Assembly: GCA_051453625.1 (NCBI GenBank)
Contig: JBOZIK010000001.1
Span: 64,482,349-64,516,716 of the forward strand
Direction of reading: 5' to 3'
Origin: Welwitschia mirabilis
Taxonomy: Eukaryota > Gnetophyta > Gnetopsida > Welwitschiales
Length of the DNA stretch: 34,368 bases
Shown: one piece after another, positions 20,628-30,115 of the stretch
Layout: each line of letters starts with the position of its first letter
Position numbering within the stretch: the stretch's first letter is position 1
Made by a program: the position numbers and the translations under genes
The notes under the pieces: model-generated
The model's database searches: none
Told to the model about the DNA's origin: nothing
The model's input: only the letters and a program-made list of their open reading frames with translations

Positions 20628-21658
20628 CAAGGTGAGTAATATTAATGGATGGGAGTGTATGACACATTAACGCATACTAATCCATCCTATGAATAAGGGA
20701 TTGCATGATTTAGGGATGTGCTAAATAATATTTAAAAAGTTGGCAATACTAAGGGTTAAAAAACCTTAAGAAAAAAACTGTGTTGGGAGTTAGAGAGTGG
20801 TTAACAAAAAGTCAATAAAGAAATAAAATTAGGAAAGACATTTTCTAAATATGACATAACTATAACACTTGTAAAGATTATTGGAATATCTTTAACACTA
20901 GCATAATGCAATTAAAAGATGTGAAAATGCCTCCTTGTGGCCAATTTTTGACTTTATGAAATCATGAAAAGAGCTATAATAGAAACAAAAGACAAATAAA
21001 AGAACATATTCTTTAAAAAATAATAGCTACATTTAATATTACCCTAAAATATACAAATCAAAGTTGATTTTTGAATAAGATCAATGTAAAATCCTAATTT
21101 ATGTCTGCAATCTAGAGCTACAATTTTTTTTTTGTCACAATGCAACTTCAGTTAAGTTTGTCTCTTCTTCCTCCTGAACAATTATATAGATTTGGATTCA
21201 AGAATTAGATAGAAATTCATTTCTTGAATGAGAGACTCATGCCAATTTAGAAAAATTAATTTTTATTTTTTTCCTTTGATGATAACATGATTTTTGATTT
21301 AATCTAAGGTTAGCAATCACTTTCTAAACCACGCCACATAAATAATTTCTAATAAATAAGTAAAAATTGATGAACTAGTTAACATAATATCTTTATGAGT
21401 CCATCACATTTATAAGTTAATTTTCTAAAAAAGTTAAGTATACTATGTTGATTATATTTTCCTTTCATAATAAATACAGAAAAACACAATTTTAAACTTT
21501 GAATATTTTTATGGAAGACTTTATTCGCAAAAGATCAACAAAAAGTTTCCAAAAAAAGTTGATTTTTAGTTGCCTATTGTTTAGCGAAAAAAAATATTGG
21601 TCTAACTAAAAATGAATTAGCTTGATCAAGTTAGGGCTACTTGTTGCCTCTATTACTA
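20628..21658. other. AT-rich spacer between RE-B and RE-C
   Basis: No coding sequence is recognised. An imperfect inverted repeat (GGATGG...CCATCC with CATAC/GTATG inside) spans 20647-20687. Runs of A and T dominate the rest. Confidence 0.5.
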
Positions 21659-21663
21659 CTAGT
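21659..21663 (+). repeat. target site duplication of RE-C, left copy
   Basis: CTAGT, identical to 28879-28883 on the other side of the element. Five bases is the usual length for copia insertions. Confidence 0.9.
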
Positions 21664-21746
21664 TGTTGAAGAACATGTTTCAATGATGAGTTAAGACACA
21701 AAATCAGGAAATAATTGGTCTGAAGTAAACTAAGTTTTTAACAATA

Positions 21747-21970
21747 TTGGGATATTCACCTTGTGTAATTAGGACATCTGACATTGTGCTTAGTTTTCTC
21801 TATTGGGATGTCTGAACTATAAAACCGGGACATCCGACATTACACTTATTTATGTGTATAGGGACGTCCACCTTGTGAAGCCGGGATGTGCAGATCTATA
21901 TTTGGTTATTTATATTGGGACATTCGCCCTATGAAACGGGGATGTTCAGAGCTATATTTGGTCTATCAGA
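21747..21970 (+). repeat. 56-bp tandem palindrome array, RE-C 5' LTR
   Basis: Units start at 21747, 21803, 21859 and 21915, an exact 56-bp period. Each starts (T/A)NGGGA(C/T)(G/A)T(C/T)C and has a second GGGACATCCG-like site about 22 bp later. The best site is GGGACGTCCA in unit 3; the others show CG-to-TG or CG-to-CA changes. Confidence 0.88.
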
Positions 21971-22192
21971 AATCAAAAGATTAAAACTAGGACGTTCGAG
22001 ATCCATCGATGAGATGTTTGGCCCTACTCTTGTTGGCATGGAAATTTATTTGTTAAAGATGCCAGTTTGAGGACTTCAATGTATCAATGGTTCTATTCTG
22101 ATCTGGCATATCTCCCAACAACTACAACACATCTTACAAAGACCTTAACAACTATTTTTGGTAGATCTCTATAGATATGTAATCATTCTTGG

Positions 22193-22200
22193 TATAAAAT
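22193..22200 (+). promoter_or_regulatory. TATA box of the RE-C 5' LTR
   Basis: TATAAAAT in GGTATAAAATACC, downstream of the palindrome array. The 3' LTR has TATGAAAT at the equivalent position (28381-28388), a single transition. Confidence 0.7.
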
Positions 22201-22701
22201 ACCACACTGATATTCAATAGTGAAAAATACTACTATTGAATCAACCTGTGCTAAACTTGCATCATTTCTTCTGTACTTCATTGAGAAATACTTCTTCCTT
22301 AGAAGATTTATTATTTTGTATTCAAAGCTGATGTATTGTGCAAATAGTTAGGCACTACACCATCAAACATATCCATTTTGTAAATACTTTGTAAGAAGCT
22401 CAAGGAGTTGAGCTTGGCTTATTGGTTGGTAGAAGCTCCCTGTAAGAGGGCTTGTTGTATGTGAGCTTTGGAGATAAGGGAACTAGGAGGCTGATAGCAG
22501 TTGTTACCCCCTGAGAATGGAGTATGCTTGGCTGAACCACTATAAAATCCTGGTGCACTTGCTTTTGTCTTGTTTTCTCATATTTTAGTTATTGGTCTCA
22601 GCATTTATTTTATGAACCTCATATTCTGAAGTGCTGATATTGTAAAGTTTTTTATAAAACCCTATTTACCCCCTTCTAGGGTGCCTCAAGATCCTAACAA
22701 T

Positions 22702-22714
22702 TGGTATCAAAGTG
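22702..22714 (+). promoter_or_regulatory. primer binding site of RE-C
   Basis: TGGTATCAAAGTG, two bases after the LTR end. It matches the initiator tRNA-Met complement TGGTATCAGAGC except for one G-to-A change and the last base. Confidence 0.85.
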
Positions 22715-22764
22715 TGGTGCTCTAGATCTGTACAGTTTATTATCTAAATGCAGGCACAGATTTT

Positions 22765-24199
22765 ATGGCATCCTCAAGTTTTTTAGGGTATTTAGAGGAT
22801 CAAGTTGTTTCTAGACACCCCCCCTCCTTTCTTCTTCAACAGTAGCAAGTATGCTCATTGGAGGTTCAAAATGAGTATCTTTCTAACCTCCCTAAATCCT
22901 GATATTTAGGCTGTAGTGGAGCATGGTTATGCACCTCCAACAAAAATTGACACGAATGGGGATGTAGTGCCAAAACCTAGAGACAAATGGGACTCTGCTG
23001 ACAAGAAAATAGTCCAGATTAATGCATAGGCAATGAAGACCATCTTCTACGCCTTGTCCACTGAAGAATACGACCAAGTAGTTCAGTGTTCAACTGCAAA
23101 ACACATGTGGGACACTTTGAAGGTAGCTCACGAAGAAACAAATGTAGTTAAGAACTCAAAGTTGCAACTTTTAGCCACCACATTTGATATCATAAGAATA
23201 GAAGAATTAGAATCTGTGGCAGAATACACCATGACAATTAGCAAGATTGTCAATGGCATGTGGGGCCTTGGAGAAAGAGTCCCAAAGAATAGGGTAGTGA
23301 GAAAAATTCTTAGGAGCCTAACTACAAAGTTTAGACCAAAGATCACTACCATTAAAGAAAGCAAGGACATTAACAAGATGAGAGTTGAAGAAGTGAAGAG
23401 ATCTTTAATGGCCTATGAAGCTACTCTTCTTCCTTAAGAAGAGATGCCTAAGAAGAAGAGTATCGCTCTTACAGCAAGTGATGATCATGAAGAAGAAACA
23501 TCAGGTAATGATGAAGAAGATGATGCCTTCTGACACGAAACTTCAAGAGGTTTCTTGAAAAGAAGAAAGAACACAGAAACTCAAAAGGAGGATTTCGAAG
23601 AACAAATGATAAAGGTAATAATCCTTCTTCATCTATTCAATGTATGAGTGCAATGGATTTGGTCACATTGCATCAGAATGTGCTAACATGAAAAAGAAAA
23701 GAAAGTCCAAATTCAAGGGAAAGAAAGCTCTCAAAGCAACATCGGATGATGATTTAGAAGATGAAGCCCAATCAAATGATGAAGAACCCTTAAACTTTGG
23801 CCTAGTGGCCATTCTTGATGAGGAGCATAGTCCAGAACACATCAGTTTCGATCCTTGTAATGAACAAATTTATGTATGCTTGGAAATTAAAAATCTAATT
23901 GATAGTGATTTTGATGATAATGACATTTTTGATGCCTATGAAAAGTTGTATAACATCAGTCTAGAGCTTGGTGAGAAAACTTTATTCTTCAAAAAACAAA
24001 TTTTAGACCTAGAGCTAAACTTGAAGGAAGTTAACAATAAAGTGGAAAAACTATCTAAAGATTTGTAGGACTCTAAGGACAACTGAAAGATTGGCTCAAG
24101 GGAAAGACAATCTCAACAGATTGTTAGGCATGGGAAGATCGCCTTTTGATAAATCTGGTTTAGGGAGATATTTAGGTAAGTTTCCTATCTTTTAGTTTT
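22765..24199 (+). pseudogene. RE-C gag with first zinc knuckle and coiled coil
   Basis: The start is ATG at 22765 (MASSS), as in RE-E. The UBN2-type capsid domain is clearest at 23033-23437, with MWDTLKVAHE near its middle and KFRPKITTIKESKDINKM toward its end. Stops in the same frame (TAG in 'DI-stop-AVV', TAG in 'NA-stop-AM', TAA after 'LLP') fit TGG and CAG/CAA codons changed by C-to-T or G-to-A. The zinc knuckle near 23640 has lost its first Cys through a one-base deletion (TATGAGTGC remains of TGT-TAT-GAG-TGC). After it come a Lys-rich stretch, an acidic stretch and a coiled coil (DAYEKLY... to about 24066), then a short decayed linker. Confidence 0.8.
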
Positions 24200-24210
24200 T
24201 TCAACCAAGT

Positions 24211-24979
24211 ATGAAGTTACAATCTTTTAGCAAAGTTAGTTTGAAGTGTTATTATTGCAATAAATATGGGTATATACAATTCTTTTATCCATATAAAAAA
24301 TCCATGTACTTTGGTTATGCAAATGACAAATTTAGGTTTGTTAGCAAGACTATTCCTAAATCATTGTCTCAAAAAGGGCAAACTGCCAAGCAATGGGTGA
24401 AAAAGAATATTGTTACATCCCTATTTGCACATGCAGCCTTTTAGGCACAAAAAAGAACAAAATGGTATCTTGACAATGGTTGTTATAGATACATGACCGA
24501 CAACAAGAGCCTTTTATCTTCTTTTCAAGAATATGATGAACGTGAAGTTACATTTGGAGACAACAACAAAGTCATATTATAGGTAAGGGCTCTTTGCTGC
24601 CTCTAATCACCATCCTATTATAATGATGTATATCTTGTAGATGGGCGGAAACATAATCTTCTTAGTATTTCTCATATTTGTGATAGAGGTAATATAGTTT
24701 CTTTTTACCATGACAAATACATCATTAGAAATGTTGTAGCCAATCAAGAAACTCTTACGATTGCTAGATCCAAATGTATGTATGTTCTTGGTGGTGATGA
24801 TAGAATAAATGAAGGTTGTTATCTAGCTCAAACCAATGAAGTTGATTTATGGCACAGACGATTAAGGCATATGAACCTAAAAGATTTAAGAACACTTTCC
24901 TTAAAAGAAATAATTCAAGGTATCCCTAAGAAAAAGTTTGTGAAGCATGTGTTAAAGGTTTCACGCAAAAAGAATTTGC
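24211..24979 (+). pseudogene. RE-C second zinc knuckle, protease and N-terminal integrase
   Basis: The second knuckle (24247-24288) reads CYYCNKYGYIQFFY: both Cys remain but His and the last Cys are Tyr, as C-to-T and G-to-A would give. The protease follows: WYLDNGCYRYM has D-N-G at 24472-24480 in place of D-S-G, so the active site is altered. After a frameshift, the segment with LLSISHICDRGNIVSFY resembles the end of protease and the pre-integrase domain. The integrase zinc site keeps its two His (LWHRRLRH) and, in the next frame, its Cys pair (CEAC near 24940). There the integrase ends and RT sequence begins: the catalytic D, D and E are all deleted. Confidence 0.8.
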
Positions 24980-24980
24980 A

Positions 24981-25822
24981 ATGAGTATGTTAGGCGAATT
25001 AAATTTCTTTCTTGGCTTACAAATCAAACATTTAAAGGATGGTATCTTCATAAGTCAAACTAAATATATCAGAGATGTCCTTAGAAGATATGATATGAGC
25101 AATGGAAAAGACTCAAGGACACCATTATCTATTAGCGCTAAGGTAAGTAAAGATGAGGTTGGTAATCATATTGATCACAAACTTTTCAGAGGTGTAATTG
25201 GGAGCCTTCTATATGTTACAGCAAGTAGACCAGATATAGCTCATAGTGTTGGTGTATGTGCTAGCTACCAGTCAAATCCTAAAGAATCCCATTATGTTTG
25301 TGTCAAGAGAATCTTGAAATATTTGAAATACACTCAAAATTTTGGCTTATGGTAACTAGATGACACTACACTTGATCTAATTGGTTATAGTGATGCAAAC
25401 TGGGCAGGTTGTATTGATGACAAGAAAAGCACAGGTGGAGCCTGCTTTTACATGGGGAATTGTCTAATATCTTGGCTAAGCAAGAAACAAAACACAACGT
25501 CCTTATCAATAGCAGAGGCTAAATACATAGCTGCTGAAGCTTGTTGTGCCCAGCTCACTTGGATCAAACAAATTTTAACTGACTTTGGAGTAAGAGTTCA
25601 ATAATCAAGATGTCCTGCGATAGCATAAGCGCTATTAGTACCACAAAAAATCCTGTGCAACATTCCCATACCAAGCATATCAATATTAGACACCACTTCA
25701 TTAGAGATCAGGTACAGAATGGTATCATTGAATTAGAATACATTGATACTGATCACCAAATTACAAATATCATGACCCAAGCTTTAAGTGAAGAATGTTT
25801 CATCTACTTATGGAAAATCTAG
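24981..25822 (+). pseudogene. RE-C end of reverse transcriptase and RNase H
   Basis: The frame opens with MSMLGELNFFLGLQIKHL (24981 on), the copia RT motif that follows YVDD by about 40 residues; the part before it is missing. It then runs through the connection (FRGVIGSLLYVTASRPDIAHSV) into RNase H: GYSDANWAG with the first catalytic Asp, AEAKYIAAEAC with Glu, and in another frame SCDSISAISTTKNPVQHSHTK with the third acidic residue. TAA at 25353-25355 and a frameshift near 25600 interrupt it. The protein would degrade the RNA strand during reverse transcription. Confidence 0.85.
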
Positions 25823-25960
25823 GGATAGGGGCTTGTTCCCCTTAGGTATGAACTTGATTACTGGATCGTAATTAAGTGCCAACATTGTATATTAACTGGG
25901 CAAGTATCTCTCTCCCAAGGTTGTCATCATTTGTTTTGCAAAGCCTAAATCTGTTATGAT

Positions 25961-26245
25961 CTCGGACGTCCCATTTTGAAAATACTAGACATCTGCATTC
26001 CTTTCGGTTCTTTCCTCTGGGTTTTCAAAAATCTGGATGTCCTCTCTGAATCCCTCGGATGTCTGCTTTCTTTTTGAGTGACAACTCGTATTTTTCATAC
26101 CTGGATGTCCTGCCTCAATCACCTGGGTGTCCGCTCTTTTTCTAAAGCACAAATTTTTTAACTTTAAACTGCAAACGTCCTATCAATTGCACCTGGACGT
26201 CCGCTCTTTATGTGGTTGCAAACCCGTGGACGCCCCATGCTCCAT
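25961..26245 (+). repeat. internal palindrome array of RE-C, before the 3' ORF
   Basis: Sites of the type (C/T)GGA(C/T)GTCC recur at about 25963, 26034, 26102, 26172 and 26227, each (where clear) with a partner ~21-22 bp downstream (CTCGGATGTCTGC at 26054, CTGGGTGTCCGC at 26123, CTGGACGTCCGC near 26193). Period is about 54-72 bp. It resembles the LTR arrays in site sequence and in the ~22-bp pair spacing but is not an LTR. Confidence 0.75.
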
Positions 26246-26263
26246 GCAGGGTAACATAACCCC

Positions 26264-26286
26264 NNNNNNNNNNNNNNNNNNNNNNN
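26264..26286. other. assembly gap (23 N)
   Basis: It lies between the palindrome array and the 3' ORF and probably within a non-coding leader. Confidence 0.9.
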
Positions 26287-26341
26287 TTCATCTCATTTCT
26301 TCCTCACTTCTCTCTCTTGCACCCTCTGAGCCTTCACAAGG

Positions 26342-27664
26342 GTGAGAAATAAGATTGGAATTTTTAGAAAAGGCAAAGAGCTTGCTTCAGAGGAAGAGTG
26401 GTTCATTTTACCAGAACACAAAAAATCTTGGTTTGGAGGATTCAATAAAAGACCAATAGCCCCAGAAAGAAAAATTGATTTTGACTCCTTCTAGCGTGAA
26501 ATGAAGATAGCACATGAATGTGATGAACAAGGTTGGGTGAATGCTCTGGATCCGATACAAGAGCCTCAACTAAAATGGTACGTTTATTCTATTATAATGG
26601 CACTTTTGATTCTACTTCGTGGAAAATAAGAACCAAGGTGTATGGTAGACTAGTGGAAGTAGATTTAGAAGCTATTTCTCTTGTGACTGGGTAATCAAAT
26701 GCAGGATTTTTTAGAGAAATTACTTTAGTCAGTTCTTTACAAGAGGCAGTTTCCAAAGATGTATTAACTAGAGGGGTATGTGGGGAAAATGTGCATTAGA
26801 GGGCCAATATTCCCACCAATCCACTTAAGCCCTTTTACAGAGTTCTCTTTTAGACTTCCACTCATAACTAAGTATCCAAGTTGGGCCATAAAGATGAGGT
26901 ACCTCCTTTGTGTGCATATATTTTATTTTGTCTGGGCACTGGAGTGAAGATAAATTCGTGCAAATTTATTATGTTTCACATCAGCTAGTTTTTTATAGGA
27001 AGTTATTCTAGTTTGCCATTTGGTGGCCTTATCACTGCTATATTAGAGAATGATCCATTTGCTATTCAGAAGGATAAGGAACTAGTTAAAGTTCGAAAGC
27101 CGCTTGGGCTATACTCGCTAAAAAAGATGAATATTTTTTCTAACATCATTGGCCCTTCACTTCCACCAAAAAAGAAACAAAGAGTTGAGGAAGGCACTAG
27201 TACTGGACCAGTCTCTAATGAAGCTTACTTGGTGCTGTTACAAAAGTAAAAGACATTGTACTCAAAGCACAGGCCATAGCAGACAAGGTTCATAAGAAAT
27301 TAATCGTATTCTTTTTGGTCTCTCAGCATACGGCTTGGATATTACTGTCAGTTCAGAAGAGGAAGAGGAACACAAAGATCAGCTACATCAGCAATTTTTG
27401 AAGCATCTTCTGACTAAACATCTACTTTTTCTTGTTTATGTTCTTCACTTTGTACTTCCCATTACTTCAAGTCAATCTTTTGTACCCTTCTTCTTAGTTA
27501 CGCTAGCATTTTGTACTCTTCCTGTCAATACCAAAATCTTGTTATTTCATTTTTGTGTCTACAATTACTTTTCACTAATGACAAAGGGGGGGAAATATGA
27601 GCTTGTAATACTCAAATTGGCATTTATCTTTTTCAAACATAATACTTTAATTTTTGATAACTGA
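26342..27664 (+). pseudogene. RE-C 3' ORF, 'putative plant transposon protein'-like
   Basis: The frame starts at GTG 26342 (VRNKIGIF...; likely a former ATG) and is interrupted by TAG at 26492, a frameshift near 26590, and later stops. Recognisable parts: WF near the start, KIRTKVYGRLVEVDLEAISL (about 26620-26680), KDEVPPLCAYILF (about 26893), PFGGLITAILEN (27013), the PLGLYSLKKMNI block, a basic PPKKKQR run, then an AYGLDI motif and acidic EEEEE (about 27335-27370) followed by hydrophobic sequence to 27664. The order resembles a widespread plant family annotated as 'putative plant transposon protein' (Pfam Transposase_32-like); I judge this by eye. It corresponds to the extra ORF at 2-553. 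Role unknown. Confidence 0.65.
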
Positions 27665-27777
27665 TTCTGCATATTCATATATCTATGAGATTAGTATCTA
27701 ATTAAAAAAAACTAGATGAATTGTAAAGATTTAGGAATTTCTCATCCCATTAAGGGTGAGCTTAATTTTAGGGGGAG
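27577..27777 (+). promoter_or_regulatory. accessory polypurine-like tracts of RE-C
   Basis: TGACAAAGGGGGGGAAAT at about 27579-27595 and AGGGGGAG at 27770-27777 parallel the two tracts of RE-A. They precede the main tract. Confidence 0.55.
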
Positions 27778-27843
27778 CACAGCAAGCTGATATCACCCTT
27801 CTAGAATCTTTGATTTCATCCTTTCATAAGTTTCTCATCATTG

Positions 27844-27855
27844 AAAAGGGGGAGA
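27844..27855 (+). promoter_or_regulatory. polypurine tract of RE-C
   Basis: AAAAGGGGGAGA ends one base before the 3' LTR (TGTT at 27857). Confidence 0.9.
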
Positions 27856-27934
27856 TTGTTGAAGAATGTGTTTTAATGATAAGATACGAAATCAGGAAAT
27901 ACTCCGGCTGAAGTAAACTGAGTTTTCATCAATA

Positions 27935-28158
27935 TTGGAACGTTGGCCTTGTGCAATCAAGACATCCGACCCTATACTCGGTTTTCTCTATTGGCATGTT
28001 CAAACTGTAAAACCAAGACGTTCGACATTGAACTCAGTTACGTGTATTCAGACATCCACCCTGTGAAGCTGGGACGTCCGGATGTGTATTTGGTTATTTA
28101 TATTGGGACATCCGCCCTATGAAACTGGGACGTCCGTAGCTATATTCTGTCTATTAGA
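27935..28158 (+). repeat. 56-bp tandem palindrome array, RE-C 3' LTR
   Basis: Units start at 27935, 27991, 28047 and 28103, again an exact 56-bp period. GGGACGTCCG is intact twice (near 28072 and 28128); several sites that are intact here are mutated in the 5' LTR, and vice versa. Confidence 0.88.
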
Positions 28159-28766
28159 AATCAGAAGATTAAATCCAAGACGACTGAGATTCATCGATGA
28201 AACGTCTGGCCATGCACCCATTGGCACTGAAATTTATCCGTTAAAGACGCCAGTTTCAGGACTTCAATGTATCAATGATTCTATTTTGGTCTGGCAAATC
28301 TACCAACATGTACAACAGATCTTACGAAGATCTTAACAACTATTTTGTGTAGATCTCTATAAGTATGTAATCATTCTTGGTATGAAATACCATGCTGATA
28401 CTCAATAGTAAAAAATACTATTGTGGAATCAATTTGTGCTAAACTTGCATCATTCATTTTTTCTAATTCATTGAGAAATACTTCTTCCTTAGAAGATCTA
28501 TTATTTTGTACTTAAAACTGATGTACTATGCAAATAGTTAGGGACTACACCATTAGACAAATACATTTTGTAAACACTCTATAAGAAGATCAAGTAGTTG
28601 AGCTTGGCTTGACAGCTAGTAGAAGCTCCCTGTGTGAGGGCTTATTGTATGTAAGCTTTGGAGATGAGGGAATCAGGAGGTTGATAGTAGTTGCTGCCCC
28701 GTGAGAGTGGAGTAGGCTTGGCCGAACCACTATAAAATCCTGGTTCACTTGTTTTTGTCTTGTTTT

Positions 28767-28845
28767 CTCATATTTTAGTTATTGGTCTCAACATTTATTT
28801 TATTAACCTCATATTTTAGTTATTGGTCTTAGCATTTATTTATTT
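28767..28845 (+). repeat. 41-bp tandem duplication in RE-C 3' LTR
   Basis: CTCATATTTTAGTTATTGGTCT is repeated with period 41 (starts 28767 and 28808). The 5' LTR has a single copy and then unrelated bases, so the change is private to this LTR. Confidence 0.75.
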
Positions 28846-28878
28846 TATTCATCTCTAGGGTGCCTCAAGATTCTAACA

Positions 28879-28883
28879 CTAGT
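28879..28883 (+). repeat. target site duplication of RE-C, right copy
   Basis: CTAGT, matching 21659-21663. Confidence 0.9.
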
Positions 28884-30046
28884 CACTGCTTTATTAATCC
28901 TTGCTACTGTCTAAGTATGAGCATGAGAAGGTTCCGGGTGCAAGGGTTTAGAGTAGTAATACATAGCTACAATATTGGGTGTGACAGAAGTGTTAAAATT
29001 ATTGACCAGTGTGATCTGATGTCTAAGCATCATAAAGAGGGCATATCATTGAAAAAGATTAATATCGTTAGATTAATTGACATTGACGATGTTAGTGATG
29101 CAAAGTGTCATATAATTAAACCTTGTTATTATTAGGGTCCAATTTGTTTCAAGCATGTTATTATAGCAAATTGACTCGGGTTCATTAGGAATTTAAAGTA
29201 TATTGGGATCCTATTTTCACCATTCATATTCTCTCGTTCATATTGTAAGCTATTTTTGACCTTTGCTAATAGCTCCAATTCTATTTGATATGGATTCGTC
29301 ATGGGGTCAACATGACTATTGCAATTTTTCTCTCCTTGCACAAGATTGGGTGAATCATATGGCCTATTGGGTCAATCAACCCTACATAACAGTCAAATTT
29401 TCAATCTAAGAACTTCCTTGTTTGCAACTCTAGTTTGATCAATTGGAGTTCCTAATTTTTAGCACAACTTCTTTTATTCTACAATATCTAGATTGAGTAA
29501 GAAAGTTATGTATTCTTCCTCCTTGTACTTGGAAAAGGTTACTAAAATTCTACACCATCCTTTTGAAATCAAAATTTTGTATCACCTTCTATTCATTGTT
29601 ATTATTGTCAACTTTGAAACAACTTTCATATCATTTAGAGTGTTAAGATTCTATGTGCTGCATTAGAATGAATCAAAGCATTCCAGGCTTCTTTCCTTCA
29701 CTCATCTTGCTACTGCTTTGAGGGTTGAAACTTTAGTTTGAAAGTTCAATTGTAAAAAGTTTAATTTGAACTTGAGGAAACCTTGATTGGTTATTATAGA
29801 GTTTAGGATAGCCTGAGTTCTTGGTTATCTTCAGAGAGTAAAGTAAACCACTAAGAAATTTCTTTTTCGTGAATTTTTATATGTGCTCATTTTTTATCCT
29901 ATTCAGTAGCATGGATAAGTTAGTTAACCAGCACAAGAAACATGTTTTAATTATCAAATTTTAGATTTATGTGCTTTAATTTTAATTAGATAAGGTAAAC
30001 TTAGATAGCACTATTCATACCTCCTGAAGGGCTTTATCGATCCTGC
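28884..30046 (+). other. unassigned sequence, ending in an LTR-like tail of RE-D
   Basis: No coding sequence is recognised. The last part (about 29980-30046) reads CACTATTCATACCTCCTGAAGGGCTTTATCGATCCTGCA and is followed by a primer binding site, so it is the 3' end of an LTR. Its 5' boundary is not visible and no matching second LTR is present in the window. Confidence 0.5.
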
Positions 30047-30049
30047 AAT

Positions 30050-30063
30050 TGGTATTAGAGCTT
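30050..30063 (+). promoter_or_regulatory. primer binding site of RE-D
   Basis: TGGTATTAGAGCTT, an initiator-Met site with one C-to-T change, follows the LTR-like end (CCTGCA, 30046) by three bases. Confidence 0.7.
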
Positions 30064-30115
30064 TGGTTGAGTCTGCTTAAGATTTTAATTGATCTTGAAC
30101 TTTAAAACCCTAGCA

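Larger units (their letters stand above)
21664..22699 (+). repeat. 5' LTR of RE-C
   Basis: It starts TGTTGAAGAACATG and ends GATCCTAACA, with TGTT/AACA inverted ends. It contains the 56-bp palindrome array (21747-21970), TATAAAAT (22193-22200) and a pyrimidine-rich 3' end. It differs from the 3' LTR at roughly one position in six to seven by eye in the first 400 bases, mostly transitions, which implies an old insertion. Confidence 0.92.
21664..28878 (+). mobile_element. RE-C: structurally complete, internally deleted Sirevirus-like Ty1/copia element
   Basis: LTRs at both ends (TGTT...AACA), a 5-bp duplication outside, a primer binding site and a polypurine tract give exact boundaries (7215 bp, including a 23-N gap). 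The order inside is gag with zinc knuckle, acidic/coiled-coil region, second zinc knuckle, protease, N-terminal integrase, then a deletion, the end of RT, RNase H, a palindrome array and a 3' ORF. Two knuckles flanking a coiled coil and an extra post-pol ORF are features of the Sirevirus (Maximus/SIRE) lineage. Many stops and the missing integrase core make it dead and non-autonomous. Confidence 0.9.
27857..28878 (+). repeat. 3' LTR of RE-C
   Basis: It starts TGTTGAAGAATG and ends TTCTAACA, and aligns with the 5' LTR along most of its length. The palindrome array is at 27935-28158. The U5 end differs: a 41-bp unit (CTCATATTTTAGTTATTGG...) is present twice (28767 and 28808), replacing the part that in the 5' LTR reads CTGAAGTGCTG...CCCTATTTA. 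Confidence 0.92.

Noticed and set aside
14896-20632. Target site duplication around RE-B
   Set aside because: TGGCT on the left and CAAGG on the right do not match; shifting the left end by a few bases does not produce a match.
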